Source of the DNA: Niveispirillum sp048066115
GTDB lineage: Bacteria > Pseudomonadota > Alphaproteobacteria > Azospirillales > Azospirillaceae
Assembly: GCF_048066115.1 (NCBI RefSeq)
Contig: NZ_JBLTYX010000004.1
Coordinates: forward strand, 310,001 to 374,000
DNA: 64,000 nucleotides
Reading direction: 5' to 3'
The notes beneath the pieces are model-generated. The model made no database searches. It was not told where the DNA came from and saw only the letters and a program-made list of their open reading frames with translations. Each line of letters starts with the position of its first letter. Position 1 is the stretch's first letter. Both the position numbers and the translations under genes were made by a program. Positions 17,452 through 24,532 of the stretch are shown here, piece by piece.

Positions 17452-18417
17452 TCAGGCGGCGGCCAGCGGACGAGGCCGCGTGGCGGGGGCATCGGTGCGG
17501 GTGGCGCGCCAGATGCAGACGGTCAGGGGGTCGCCCGGCAGGGTGACGGCGGGTTCGGGCGTCATGCCGGCACGGCGCAGCCAGCCGGCCACCTCCTCCT
17601 CCGTGAAGCCCAGCCGACGATGAGCATGCTGTTCGCGCAGATATTCAAGGTCATGGCGGGCGAAATCGACCACCAGCATGACCCCGCCCGGACGCAACAC
17701 ACGCGCCGCCTCCGCGATCGCATCCGTCGGCTCCTCCGCGTAATGCAGCACCTGGTGGAAGATCACCGCATCCTGGCTCTGGCCGGGCAGCGCCAGCTGG
17801 TACATGTCGCCCAGCCGAACCTGGCAATGGCGAAGCCCCGCCTGTTCCAGGTTGACGCGCGCCACGGCCAGCATCTCGCGCGAGGCATCCAGGCCCAGGC
17901 CACGGGCGATGCGATCCCCGAACAGTTCCAGCATGCGGCCGGTGCCGGTACCCACATCCAGCAGATCGTCCACGCCCGTCTGGGGCAGCAGCGACAGCAA
18001 TGCCGCCTCCACCTCCCGCTCGGGCACATGCAGGCCGCGCATCTCGTGCCAGCGGGCGGCATTCTCACTGAAATAGCGGCCGGCGGCTTCGCGGCGGCCC
18101 TGCTTGATCAGGTCCAGCCGCTCCAGGTCAAGGCCCAGCCCCTGGTCGTCACCGGGAATGGCATCGACCAGGGTCCGCGCCAGTTCCGCCACCGGCCCGC
18201 GTTCCGCCAGCCGGTAATAGGCCCAGATGCCCTCGCGGAACCGCTCCAGCAGCCCCGCCTCGCACAGCAGTTTCAGGTGACGCGACACGCGCGGCTGGCT
18301 TTGCCCCAGGATCTGGGTAAGCTCGGTGACGGACAGTTCGCCATGGGCGCAGAGCGACAAAAGCCGCAACCGCGTCGGTTCCGCCGCCGCCTTCAGCGCA
18401 TTCAACAGGAATTCCAT
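17452..18417 (-). CDS. ArsR-family regulator fused to a SAM-dependent methyltransferase domain
   Basis: The first 90 residues form a winged-helix ArsR domain (ELSVTELTQILGQSQPRVSRHLKLL is the DNA-reading helix region). From about 140 onward lies a class I methyltransferase fold with LLDVGTGTGRMLELF as the SAM site and ARVLRPGGVMLVVDF as the post-motif strand. No Cys metal site typical of metal-sensing ArsR proteins is visible. Known SahR regulators of the methionine cycle are ArsR-type and respond to S-adenosylhomocysteine, so the second domain may act as an SAH/SAM sensor rather than an enzyme. This is an inference supported by the linked metF and the operator-like site upstream. The start is the ATG at 18417. 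Confidence 0.85.
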   Translation of the reverse strand: MEFLLNALKAAAEPTRLRLLSLCAHGELSVTELTQILGQSQPRVSRHLKLLCEAGLLERFREGIWAYYRLAERGPVAELARTLVDAIPGDDQGLGLDLERLDLIKQGRREAAGRYFSENAARWHEMRGLHVPEREVEAALLSLLPQTGVDDLLDVGTGTGRMLELFGDRIARGLGLDASREMLAVARVNLEQAGLRHCQVRLGDMYQLALPGQSQDAVIFHQVLHYAEEPTDAIAEAARVLRPGGVMLVVDFARHDLEYLREQHAHRRLGFTEEEVAGWLRRAGMTPEPAVTLPGDPLTVCIWRATRTDAPATRPRPLAAA

Positions 18418-18450
18418 GCGATCCGACCCACACAACGTTCAAATCAATAT

Positions 18451-18466
18451 ATAAAGATATATTTAT
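18451..18466. promoter_or_regulatory. Candidate operator of the metF operon
   Basis: An AT-rich imperfect palindrome, ATAAAGATATATTTAT, lies 33 bases upstream of the ArsR-type gene. Its arms are ATAAA and TTTAT. It stands out strongly from the GC-rich surroundings and is placed where an autoregulating repressor would bind. Confidence 0.5.
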
Positions 18467-18490
18467 GTCTTCGCAAGTGTGTGTTTGTGT

Positions 18491-18545
18491 TCCATCAGGC
18501 GCCGGGCCGGCGGTCGCCGGCCGGTAGGGACTGCCCGCCGCGCAT
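18491..18545 (+). repeat. Family A repeat, copy 7 (short)
   Basis: ATCAGGCGCCGGGCCGG is followed by GGCCGGC-GGTC-GCCGGCC. It lies between the divergent metF-regulator operon and mlaC. The rest of 18546-18742 shows no clear feature apart from an AT-rich stretch (18570-18600) that could hold the mlaC promoter. Confidence 0.65.
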
Positions 18546-18742
18546 CCGCCCCGCGTCGAAGGCGGTTCACAATCATAATGCCATCGCGATATGGCTTTTA
18601 AGCCGCAGATCGGACGCAATTGCCGTCTATCCATGAGCATGACAAATGGTTAATGCCATGGATGACCGGACGTGACGCGCGTCACTGCCGGCGGCCCGGC
18701 CGCCGGGAAAGATGACGCCCAAGACCATAAGGAATGGATGAC

Positions 18743-19414
18743 GTGACCAAGCAGACCCCCCATCGTCGTTCGCCGCTGGCCGGCACCGCCCTGCTGATGC
18801 TGGCAGGTGTGGCCGCGATCGCCGCGCCGACGCTGGCGCCGGCCACCGCGTTGGCGCAGAACGTCAAGGGCCCGCAAGCCGCCGCCGGCTTCGTGCAGTC
18901 GCTGGGCGACAAGGCCATCGCCACCCTGGCCGACCCCAAGGTGTCCAAGGATCAGGCCAAGGCCGTGTTCCGCGACCTGCTGAACCAGAATTTCGACATC
19001 AACACCATCAGCCGCTTCGTGCTGGGCAAATATTGGAACGTCGCCAGCGACGCCCAGAAGAAGGAATACCAGACCCTGTTCGAGCAGATGATCGTCGAGG
19101 TCTATGCCGAACGCTTCAGCCAATATGCGGGTGAGAAGTTCAAGGTCGGCAGCGGCCAGGCATCGGGTGAGAACGATGCCATCGTCGCCTCGCAGGTACT
19201 GCGTCCCGGCGGTCAGCCGCCGGTCAACGTCTCCTGGCGCGTGCGCTCCAAGGATGGCAGCTACAAGATCATCGACGTGATCGTGGAGAACGTGTCGATG
19301 AGCGTGACCCAGCGTTCGGAGTTCGCCAGCCTGATCGAAAGCAATGGCGGCCGGTTCGAAGCCCTGCTGAACGCCCTGCGCGAGCGCACCCAGGCGCCGC
19401 AGGCGACGCAGTAA
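18743..19414 (+). CDS. mlaC: Phospholipid-shuttling periplasmic protein MlaC-like
   Basis: MlaC carries phospholipid between the outer membrane and the MlaFEDB ABC transporter. The 223-residue protein has a signal peptide ending near TALAQ, then the Tol_Tol_Ttg2 domain pattern: DLLNQNFDINTISRFVLGKYW, followed by FEQMIVEVYAERF and YKIIDVIVENVSM. The start is probably the GTG at 18743, because AAGGA ends nine bases before it. An in-frame ATG at 18734 directly abuts that AAGGA, which is too close. No other mla gene is next to it, so it is an orphan or one of several MlaC proteins. Confidence 0.85.
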   Translation: MTKQTPHRRSPLAGTALLMLAGVAAIAAPTLAPATALAQNVKGPQAAAGFVQSLGDKAIATLADPKVSKDQAKAVFRDLLNQNFDINTISRFVLGKYWNVASDAQKKEYQTLFEQMIVEVYAERFSQYAGEKFKVGSGQASGENDAIVASQVLRPGGQPPVNVSWRVRSKDGSYKIIDVIVENVSMSVTQRSEFASLIESNGGRFEALLNALRERTQAPQATQ

Positions 19415-19501
19415 GCCAAAGACGCTTTCGCATAAGCTGTGCTATGTGACGGGTCCGTTCCGGAGATCGGGGCGGACCCTTTTCATTGTCCCCGGTTGGC
19501 G

Positions 19502-20284
19502 ATGCTTCGCGAGATCCTGATTAGCCTGCGCACCCGCTGCGCACCGGCCTTCGTGCGTCTGGGATACCGCTATGCCGCCGTCGCCTGCGTGGGACGCGCC
19601 GCGCGCTGCGCCGCCGCCTGGGCTCCGCACCAGGAAAGCACCCGCCGCCGCATCCTGACCGCCATGGCGGAAGCGCCGGAGGGCAAAGGCACCGCCGTCA
19701 TCCTGGGGTCCGGTCCCTGTCTGGACCTGCCCATGGCGGAACTGCTGTCCCGGTTCCGGCGTGTGCTGCTGGTGGATGTGGCGCATCCGCCGGCGGCCCT
19801 GCGGCTGGCCCGTCGTCACAGCGCTATCGACCTGCTGGAATGCGACCTGACGGGCGTCGCCGCCGCCCTGGCCAACCCCGCGATACCGGCCCCGCCCGCC
19901 CCTGGCTGCGACGCCTTCCTGGGCGATCAGGACGTCGGACTGGTGGTGTCTGCCAACCTGATCTCGCAATTGCCGCTGGTCCCCCTGCGCCAAATGGGCA
20001 AGCGCTGGCCGGATGCCGACCGGCCCGCCTATGCCCGTGCCATCGTCACCGCCCATCTGGAACATCTCAGCACCTTCTCCTGCCCCACACTGCTGATCGG
20101 CGACGTGCAGCGCCGGGTCATCGACCCCGACGGACGGGTAACGGAGATGGAGGACCCGCTGTTCGGGGTCGCCCTGCCGGCCGGGGAGATGGAGTGGGAC
20201 TGGACGGTGGCTCCGGTGGGCGAACTGTCCACCGGCTGGTCCATCGTCAACCGGGTGCGTGCCGTCCGGCTGGACCGGGTCTGA
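19502..20284 (+). CDS. Hypothetical protein with methyltransferase-like fold
   Basis: This soluble protein of 260 residues is not assigned to a named family by me. GTAVILGSGPCLDLP resembles a nucleotide or SAM-binding first loop and VLLVDVAHPPAALRL the second strand, as in class I methyltransferases. Later residues (LVVSANLISQLPL) fit strand 4. No catalytic motif identifies a substrate. It lies just downstream of mlaC on the same strand, with a gap of 87 bases, and ends two bases before a converging gene. Confidence 0.6.
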   Translation: MLREILISLRTRCAPAFVRLGYRYAAVACVGRAARCAAAWAPHQESTRRRILTAMAEAPEGKGTAVILGSGPCLDLPMAELLSRFRRVLLVDVAHPPAALRLARRHSAIDLLECDLTGVAAALANPAIPAPPAPGCDAFLGDQDVGLVVSANLISQLPLVPLRQMGKRWPDADRPAYARAIVTAHLEHLSTFSCPTLLIGDVQRRVIDPDGRVTEMEDPLFGVALPAGEMEWDWTVAPVGELSTGWSIVNRVRAVRLDRV

Positions 20285-20286
20285 GG

Positions 20287-21039
20287 TTACTGCGTCACGT
20301 CATAGCGATTGAGGATGGCCTGATAGGACCCATCCTCCCGCACCCGCCGCAGCCCTTCATTGAAGCGAGCCGCCATGGCCGGATCACGGAAGCCGGCGCA
20401 GTAATGGTTGGGCGCAAACAACCGATGCTCAACCACCGGCAGGGTTTGTTTCTGGTCGCCCGACTCCGCCAGGACCCGGGCCACATGATACATGAGCACC
20501 CGGCTCTCGCCGATCAGCACATCGTAGCGGCCATAGAGCAGCCCCTTGGCCTGCAGCGCCTGCACCGGTTCCTCCCGGTAATCGGCCGCCGCCGCGATGG
20601 CATCGGCGAAGTCGGGGCCCAATACCCGGGTCGCCCGTTGAAAGGCCAGCACCCGCAGGCCGCCGAGGTCGGCAGGCGTCTTTAGCGAGATATCGCGGGC
20701 CGCCAGCGTCAGGGCGACATTGTGATAGGTGATGTAGCTGTCGGTCAGGACCAGCCCGTCCGGAACCGCACCCACGACAGGCGCGAATCCGTCCACCGCA
20801 CCCTCTCCGGCCGCCAGGGCCAGCCGGGCATTGGAACCGACATAGGGCTCCATCTTCAAACCGGCGGCGGCCATGATAGCGGTCAGCAGCTCATATTCCA
20901 GCCCACGCAGCCGGCCATCGGGACCGGTTTCCACCAGGGGGGCCGCTTCCCGCAGACCGAAGCGCACCGTATCCGCCGCAACGGATGGTGCTGGCGGCAG
21001 GGCGAGGAACAGCAGAAGGAGAAGCAGATGCCGGCGCAT
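20287..21039 (-). CDS. Periplasmic solute-binding protein, family 3 type
   Basis: This 250-residue protein has a signal peptide (about 1-21, MRRHLLLLLLFLALPPAPSV) and the SBP_bac_3 fold: TVRFGLREAAPLVE, then LRGLEYELLTAIMAAAGL. The C-terminal FNEGLRRVREDGSYQAILNRY is the family's usual ending. Such proteins bind amino acids or similar small polar ligands. No permease or ATPase gene is next to it, so it may feed a distant transporter or act as a stand-alone sensor. Confidence 0.82.
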   Translation of the reverse strand: MRRHLLLLLLFLALPPAPSVAADTVRFGLREAAPLVETGPDGRLRGLEYELLTAIMAAAGLKMEPYVGSNARLALAAGEGAVDGFAPVVGAVPDGLVLTDSYITYHNVALTLAARDISLKTPADLGGLRVLAFQRATRVLGPDFADAIAAAADYREEPVQALQAKGLLYGRYDVLIGESRVLMYHVARVLAESGDQKQTLPVVEHRLFAPNHYCAGFRDPAMAARFNEGLRRVREDGSYQAILNRYDVTQ

Positions 21040-21130
21040 GGAACCTTGCCACGATTATCCGGAACGGGTTTCTGTCAAAACCCTATCAAATCGGAGCGAT
21101 GGGCCGGCAAGTGCATGGGGATAGGCTTTG

Positions 21131-21472
21131 TCAGCGGCGACCGAGCTTGGCCGCGAGGTCCGGCGCGATCGGCTGCGGCATGAAGGCGGAGATGTCCGAC
21201 CGGCCGCTGTTACCCAGCGGTGCCTTGCCGGTGACCGATCCCGGTACCGCCAGCAGCAGACGGAACAGCTGCCCCCGGATTTCCCGCCAATCCCATGTGG
21301 CGATACCCAGCCGGAGCATCAGCAGATGGACGCGGACGTGCTGGTACCAGTCCATCTGCCCCAGGATGTGGGCGCGTTCCAGTGCCGTCCATGCGGATGG
21401 GATGTCGCCATGCGTCCGCGCCCGGCGGTAAAGGACAAGCTCCTCCTCCACCAAAGCGGCGATATCCGGCAT
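21131..21472 (-). CDS. DUF3703-like small protein
   Basis: This 113-residue protein (MPDIAALVEEELVLYRRART) matches my recollection of DUF3703: an N-terminal helix pair with the ERAHILGQ segment and a following HVRVHLLMLRLGI helix. The function is unknown. The ATG at 21472 has GGGAG 9 bases upstream, and this site is part of the family A repeat lying upstream. Confidence 0.7.
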   Translation of the reverse strand: MPDIAALVEEELVLYRRARTHGDIPSAWTALERAHILGQMDWYQHVRVHLLMLRLGIATWDWREIRGQLFRLLLAVPGSVTGKAPLGNSGRSDISAFMPQPIAPDLAAKLGRR

Positions 21473-21480
21473 CTTTTTTA

Positions 21481-21592
21481 CTCCCTCAAACGCCGGGCGC
21501 CGCCATCCGGCGGCTTGGCTCACGCGACCATGGGGTCGCGGGCCTACCGTCGCAGGCCTGCACCTTTACGAGGTAAAGCCCCGTAAAGGTGC
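21481..21592 (+). repeat. Family A repeat, copy 8, plus hairpin at the end of the che operon
   Basis: The core (21481-21559) has CCCTCAAACGCCGGG, a variable stem GCCGCC/GGCGGC with loop ATCC, GGCTTGGCTCACGC, and CGACC-ATGG-GGTCG. Next to it a perfect 11-bp inverted repeat (21560-21570 with 21582-21592) ends one base before the cheR stop codon and could end che transcription. Confidence 0.75.
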
Positions 21593-21593
21593 T

Positions 21594-22406
21594 TCACTTC
21601 GCCAGGATGTAAAGGCCGCGCTGGCCTTCCATGGGCTTGAACTTCTCGGTAATGCCCAGCACGGTTTCAGCACCACCCAGATACAGGATGCCATCGGGCG
21701 GCAGCAGCTTGGCCATCGCCTCCAGCACCTTGCCCTTGGTCGGCTGGTCGAAATAGATCAGCACGTTGCGGCAGAAGATGACGTCGAACTGACCCAACGG
21801 GGTCAGGTCGGTCAGCAGGTTGTACTCCTTGTACTGCACCCGTTGCCGGACATCGTCATTCAGCTGCCACTTGTCGCCCACCTGCTTGAAATATTTGACC
21901 AGATGGGTGATGGGCAGGCCGCGCTGCACCTCGAACTGGGTGTAAAGGCCGGCGCGGGCCTTGTTGACCATCTCACCGGAAAGGTCGGTACCGACGATCT
22001 CGATCCGCCAGCCGGCCAGCTTGGACCCTTCCTCATTCAGCAGCATGGCCAGCGAATAGGCTTCCTGCCCCGACGAGCAGGCGGCGGACCAGATGCGGAA
22101 GGTCTTCTTGGCGGCGCGGTTGGCCAGCAACTGCGGCAGCACCACGGCCTTGAACTGGTCGAAGGGCTTCTGGTCGCGGAAGAACGAGCTTTCGTTCGTG
22201 GTCATCGCCTCCGTGATGTCACGGAGCAATGCCTCGTCACGCTTGGAGCGAACGGACGACGCCAGTTCATCAAGCCCCTTCAGGCCCCATTTGCGCGCCA
22301 CCGGCATCAGCCGGCTTTCCAGCAGATAGGCCTTGTCCGGGGTCAGGACCAGACCCGACCGCTGCCGCAGCATGGTGCAGAACATATCGAAGTCTTCGAC
22401 CTTCAT
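21594..22406 (-). CDS. cheR: Chemotaxis protein methyltransferase
   Basis: CheR methylates glutamates of chemoreceptors, using SAM. The 270-residue protein has the all-helical N-terminal domain, then TTNESSFFRDQKPFDQF, the SAM motif RIWSAACSSGQEAYSLAM, and FDVIFCRNVLIYF, all diagnostic of CheR. The ATG at 22406 overlaps the cheB stop (ATGA). It is the last gene of a cheA-cheW-cheY-cheB-cheR operon. Confidence 0.97.
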   Translation of the reverse strand: MKVEDFDMFCTMLRQRSGLVLTPDKAYLLESRLMPVARKWGLKGLDELASSVRSKRDEALLRDITEAMTTNESSFFRDQKPFDQFKAVVLPQLLANRAAKKTFRIWSAACSSGQEAYSLAMLLNEEGSKLAGWRIEIVGTDLSGEMVNKARAGLYTQFEVQRGLPITHLVKYFKQVGDKWQLNDDVRQRVQYKEYNLLTDLTPLGQFDVIFCRNVLIYFDQPTKGKVLEAMAKLLPPDGILYLGGAETVLGITEKFKPMEGQRGLYILAK

Positions 22407-23620
22407 GCTGCCTGCCTCAATGCGATCTTGCGAATGTAAGGCCCGATTTCCTTCAATGGCAAGACGGCGCTGCACAGCCCCGCATTCGCCACCGCCCCCG
22501 GCATGCCCCACACGACCGAGGAGGGTTCGTCCTGGCCCAGCACGGCACCGCCGGCGGCCACCACCACTTCCGACCCGCGCTGCCCGTCATGGCCCATCCC
22601 GGTTAGGATGGTGACCAGCACCCGCTTGCCATAGGCGCGCACGATGCTGCGCAGCATCGGGTCCACGGCCGGGCGGCAGAAATTCTCCGGCGGATCCTTG
22701 GTCAGGGTCAGGCAGTTCTGGCCGTTGCGCTGCACCACCAGCATATGGAAATCACCCGGCGCCACATAGGCGCGGCCACCGACGATCACCTCACCCTCCT
22801 TGGCCTCCGCGCACTGCACGCCGCACTGGCGGGTGATGTGCTCGGCCAGGATGGTGGTGAAGGTCGCCGGCATATGCTGGGTGATCAGGATCGGCTGCTT
22901 GACGTCCTTCAGGTGGCTCAGCACCTCGAACAGGGCCTGCGGACCGCCGGTCGAGCTGCCGATGGCCAGGATGTCGGGCCGGAATTCGGGCAGTGGACGC
23001 AGGCTGATCGGCCCCACTTCCGGCTTGGGCCGTATCGGCGTGGGCAGGGTGAAGCTGGTCGTCGGCGCCACATTCGGCACCGGCGTCACGACGGGGCGCG
23101 GCAGGGGCACAGTCCCCGGCGTGGCCACCGGATGTGGTGCACCCTTGCGCGGATCGGCCTTGCGCGCCGCCATGGCCAACGCCTTGACCTTGCTGGTCAG
23201 CTCGCGCTTGAAATCATCGGCACTGGTCAATTCGCGGGTGGAGGACGGCTTGGGGATGTAATCCGCCGCCCCCGCCTTCAGTGCCCGCAGCGAGATATCC
23301 GCGTTCTTGGCCGTCAGGGTGGAGGCCATGACGATCTTCACATGCGGATCGATGGCAAGCAGGTGCGGCAGAGCCGACAGCCCGTCCAACACCGGCATCT
23401 CGATATCCAGCACGATGACGTCGATGCTCTGGCGCTGCAACGTGTTGATCGCCATCTGCCCGTTGGCCACCGACGCGACGACCTTCACTTCCGGATCGCC
23501 TTCCAGCGAACGCGTCAGCAGGCCGCGGATGACGGCACTGTCATCCACCACCATGACCCGGTAGGGCTCTGTTCCGGTCGGCGCTGCTGACGGCGCCGTC
23601 TTTCCGGGAAGCTCGTTCAT
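22403..23620 (-). CDS. cheB: Chemotaxis response regulator protein-glutamate methylesterase
   Basis: CheB removes receptor methyl groups and is switched on by CheA phosphorylation. The protein (405 aa) has a receiver domain (about 20-140; DVIVLDIEMPVLDG holds the phospho-Asp), a long Pro-rich linker (about 155-205), and a methylesterase domain with the catalytic GSSTGG serine, QHMPATFT and GMGHDG motifs. The ATG at 23620 is used. A TTG nine bases upstream has a GAGG at better distance and may also serve. Confidence 0.96.
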   Translation of the reverse strand: MNELPGKTAPSAAPTGTEPYRVMVVDDSAVIRGLLTRSLEGDPEVKVVASVANGQMAINTLQRQSIDVIVLDIEMPVLDGLSALPHLLAIDPHVKIVMASTLTAKNADISLRALKAGAADYIPKPSSTRELTSADDFKRELTSKVKALAMAARKADPRKGAPHPVATPGTVPLPRPVVTPVPNVAPTTSFTLPTPIRPKPEVGPISLRPLPEFRPDILAIGSSTGGPQALFEVLSHLKDVKQPILITQHMPATFTTILAEHITRQCGVQCAEAKEGEVIVGGRAYVAPGDFHMLVVQRNGQNCLTLTKDPPENFCRPAVDPMLRSIVRAYGKRVLVTILTGMGHDGQRGSEVVVAAGGAVLGQDEPSSVVWGMPGAVANAGLCSAVLPLKEIGPYIRKIALRQAA

Positions 23621-23641
23621 TGCCTGCAATCCCGGACAGCC

Positions 23642-24007
23642 TCAGAGGAGGCCGACCTGCTGGAACTTGGTTTGGATGATGTCACTGTCGAACGGCTTCA
23701 TGATGTACTCATTGGCGCCGGCCGACAGGGCTTCCTGGATATGGGCCAGGTCGTTCTCCGTGGTGCAGAAAACGACGCGTGGGCTTTCCCCGCCCGTCAT
23801 CTTCCGCAGCCGACGCAGGAATTCGATGCCGGTCATGACCGGCATGTTCCAGTCCAGCAGGATGGCGTCGGGCATCCGCTTGGCGCACAGCTCCATGGCC
23901 TGCTTGCCATCCTCGGCCTCCTCGCAGGAGAAGCCGAGTTCTTCAAGGATCTTGCGCGCCACCTTGCGGACAACGCGGCTGTCATCGACGACCAGACAGG
24001 ACTTCAT
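23642..24007 (-). CDS. cheY: Single-domain response regulator CheY
   Basis: CheY carries the signal from CheA to the flagellar motor. The 121-residue receiver has the acidic pair VVDDSRVVRK, the phospho-Asp in AILLDWNMPVMTG, a Thr in VVFCTTEND and the Lys in EYIMKPFDSD. The ATG at 24007 has GAGG 8 bases upstream. It lies between cheW and cheB, as in the Azospirillum Che1 order. Confidence 0.95.
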   Translation of the reverse strand: MKSCLVVDDSRVVRKVARKILEELGFSCEEAEDGKQAMELCAKRMPDAILLDWNMPVMTGIEFLRRLRKMTGGESPRVVFCTTENDLAHIQEALSAGANEYIMKPFDSDIIQTKFQQVGLL

Positions 24008-24034
24008 CAACGGACCTCGATTGCCGGATGCGGG

Positions 24035-24532
24035 TTAGGCCGCTTCGATGTTAGCAAAGTTCAGCAGCTTTGAGACATCCAGAACGACAAGCAAAGTTTC
24101 TTTCAGGCGATAAATACCCGTTGAAATCTCACGCCAGCGCGGGTCCAGGGTTGCCGGATGGCGTTCGAAGTCATCCGACGACAGTGACAGCACCTCGCCG
24201 ACATTGTCGACCATCAGCGAATAAAGCTCGCCTTTGTGGTCGACGACGATGCTCATCACCGGCTTGCCATCGGCCGGCCGGGGCGGCAGGCCCAGGCGCA
24301 GCCGGACATCGATGGCCGTGACGATGCGACCGCGCAGGTTCAGCGAACCGGCAACCTCCGGCGGGGCCAGCGGGATGCGGGTGATCTTCTGCGGGCCCAG
24401 AACGTCCTGCACCTGCAGGACGGGGATGCCGAACAGCTGGTTCGCGATGGTCGCCGTGACGAAATCCTCGTTCTTCACGACGGCGATTTCAGTGGAACCG
24501 GCCTTCTTGACGGCGGGGAGACGGGCACTCAT
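24035..24532 (-). CDS. cheW: Chemotaxis coupling protein CheW
   Basis: CheW links CheA to receptors in the signalling array. The 165-residue protein contains the single CheW domain from about residue 20: FGIPVLQVQDVLGPQ, then SLNLRGRIVTAIDVRLRLGL, and a C-terminal LVVLDVSKLL. Its start overlaps the cheA stop (ATGA), so the two are translated together. Confidence 0.95.
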   Translation of the reverse strand: MSARLPAVKKAGSTEIAVVKNEDFVTATIANQLFGIPVLQVQDVLGPQKITRIPLAPPEVAGSLNLRGRIVTAIDVRLRLGLPPRPADGKPVMSIVVDHKGELYSLMVDNVGEVLSLSSDDFERHPATLDPRWREISTGIYRLKETLLVVLDVSKLLNFANIEAA

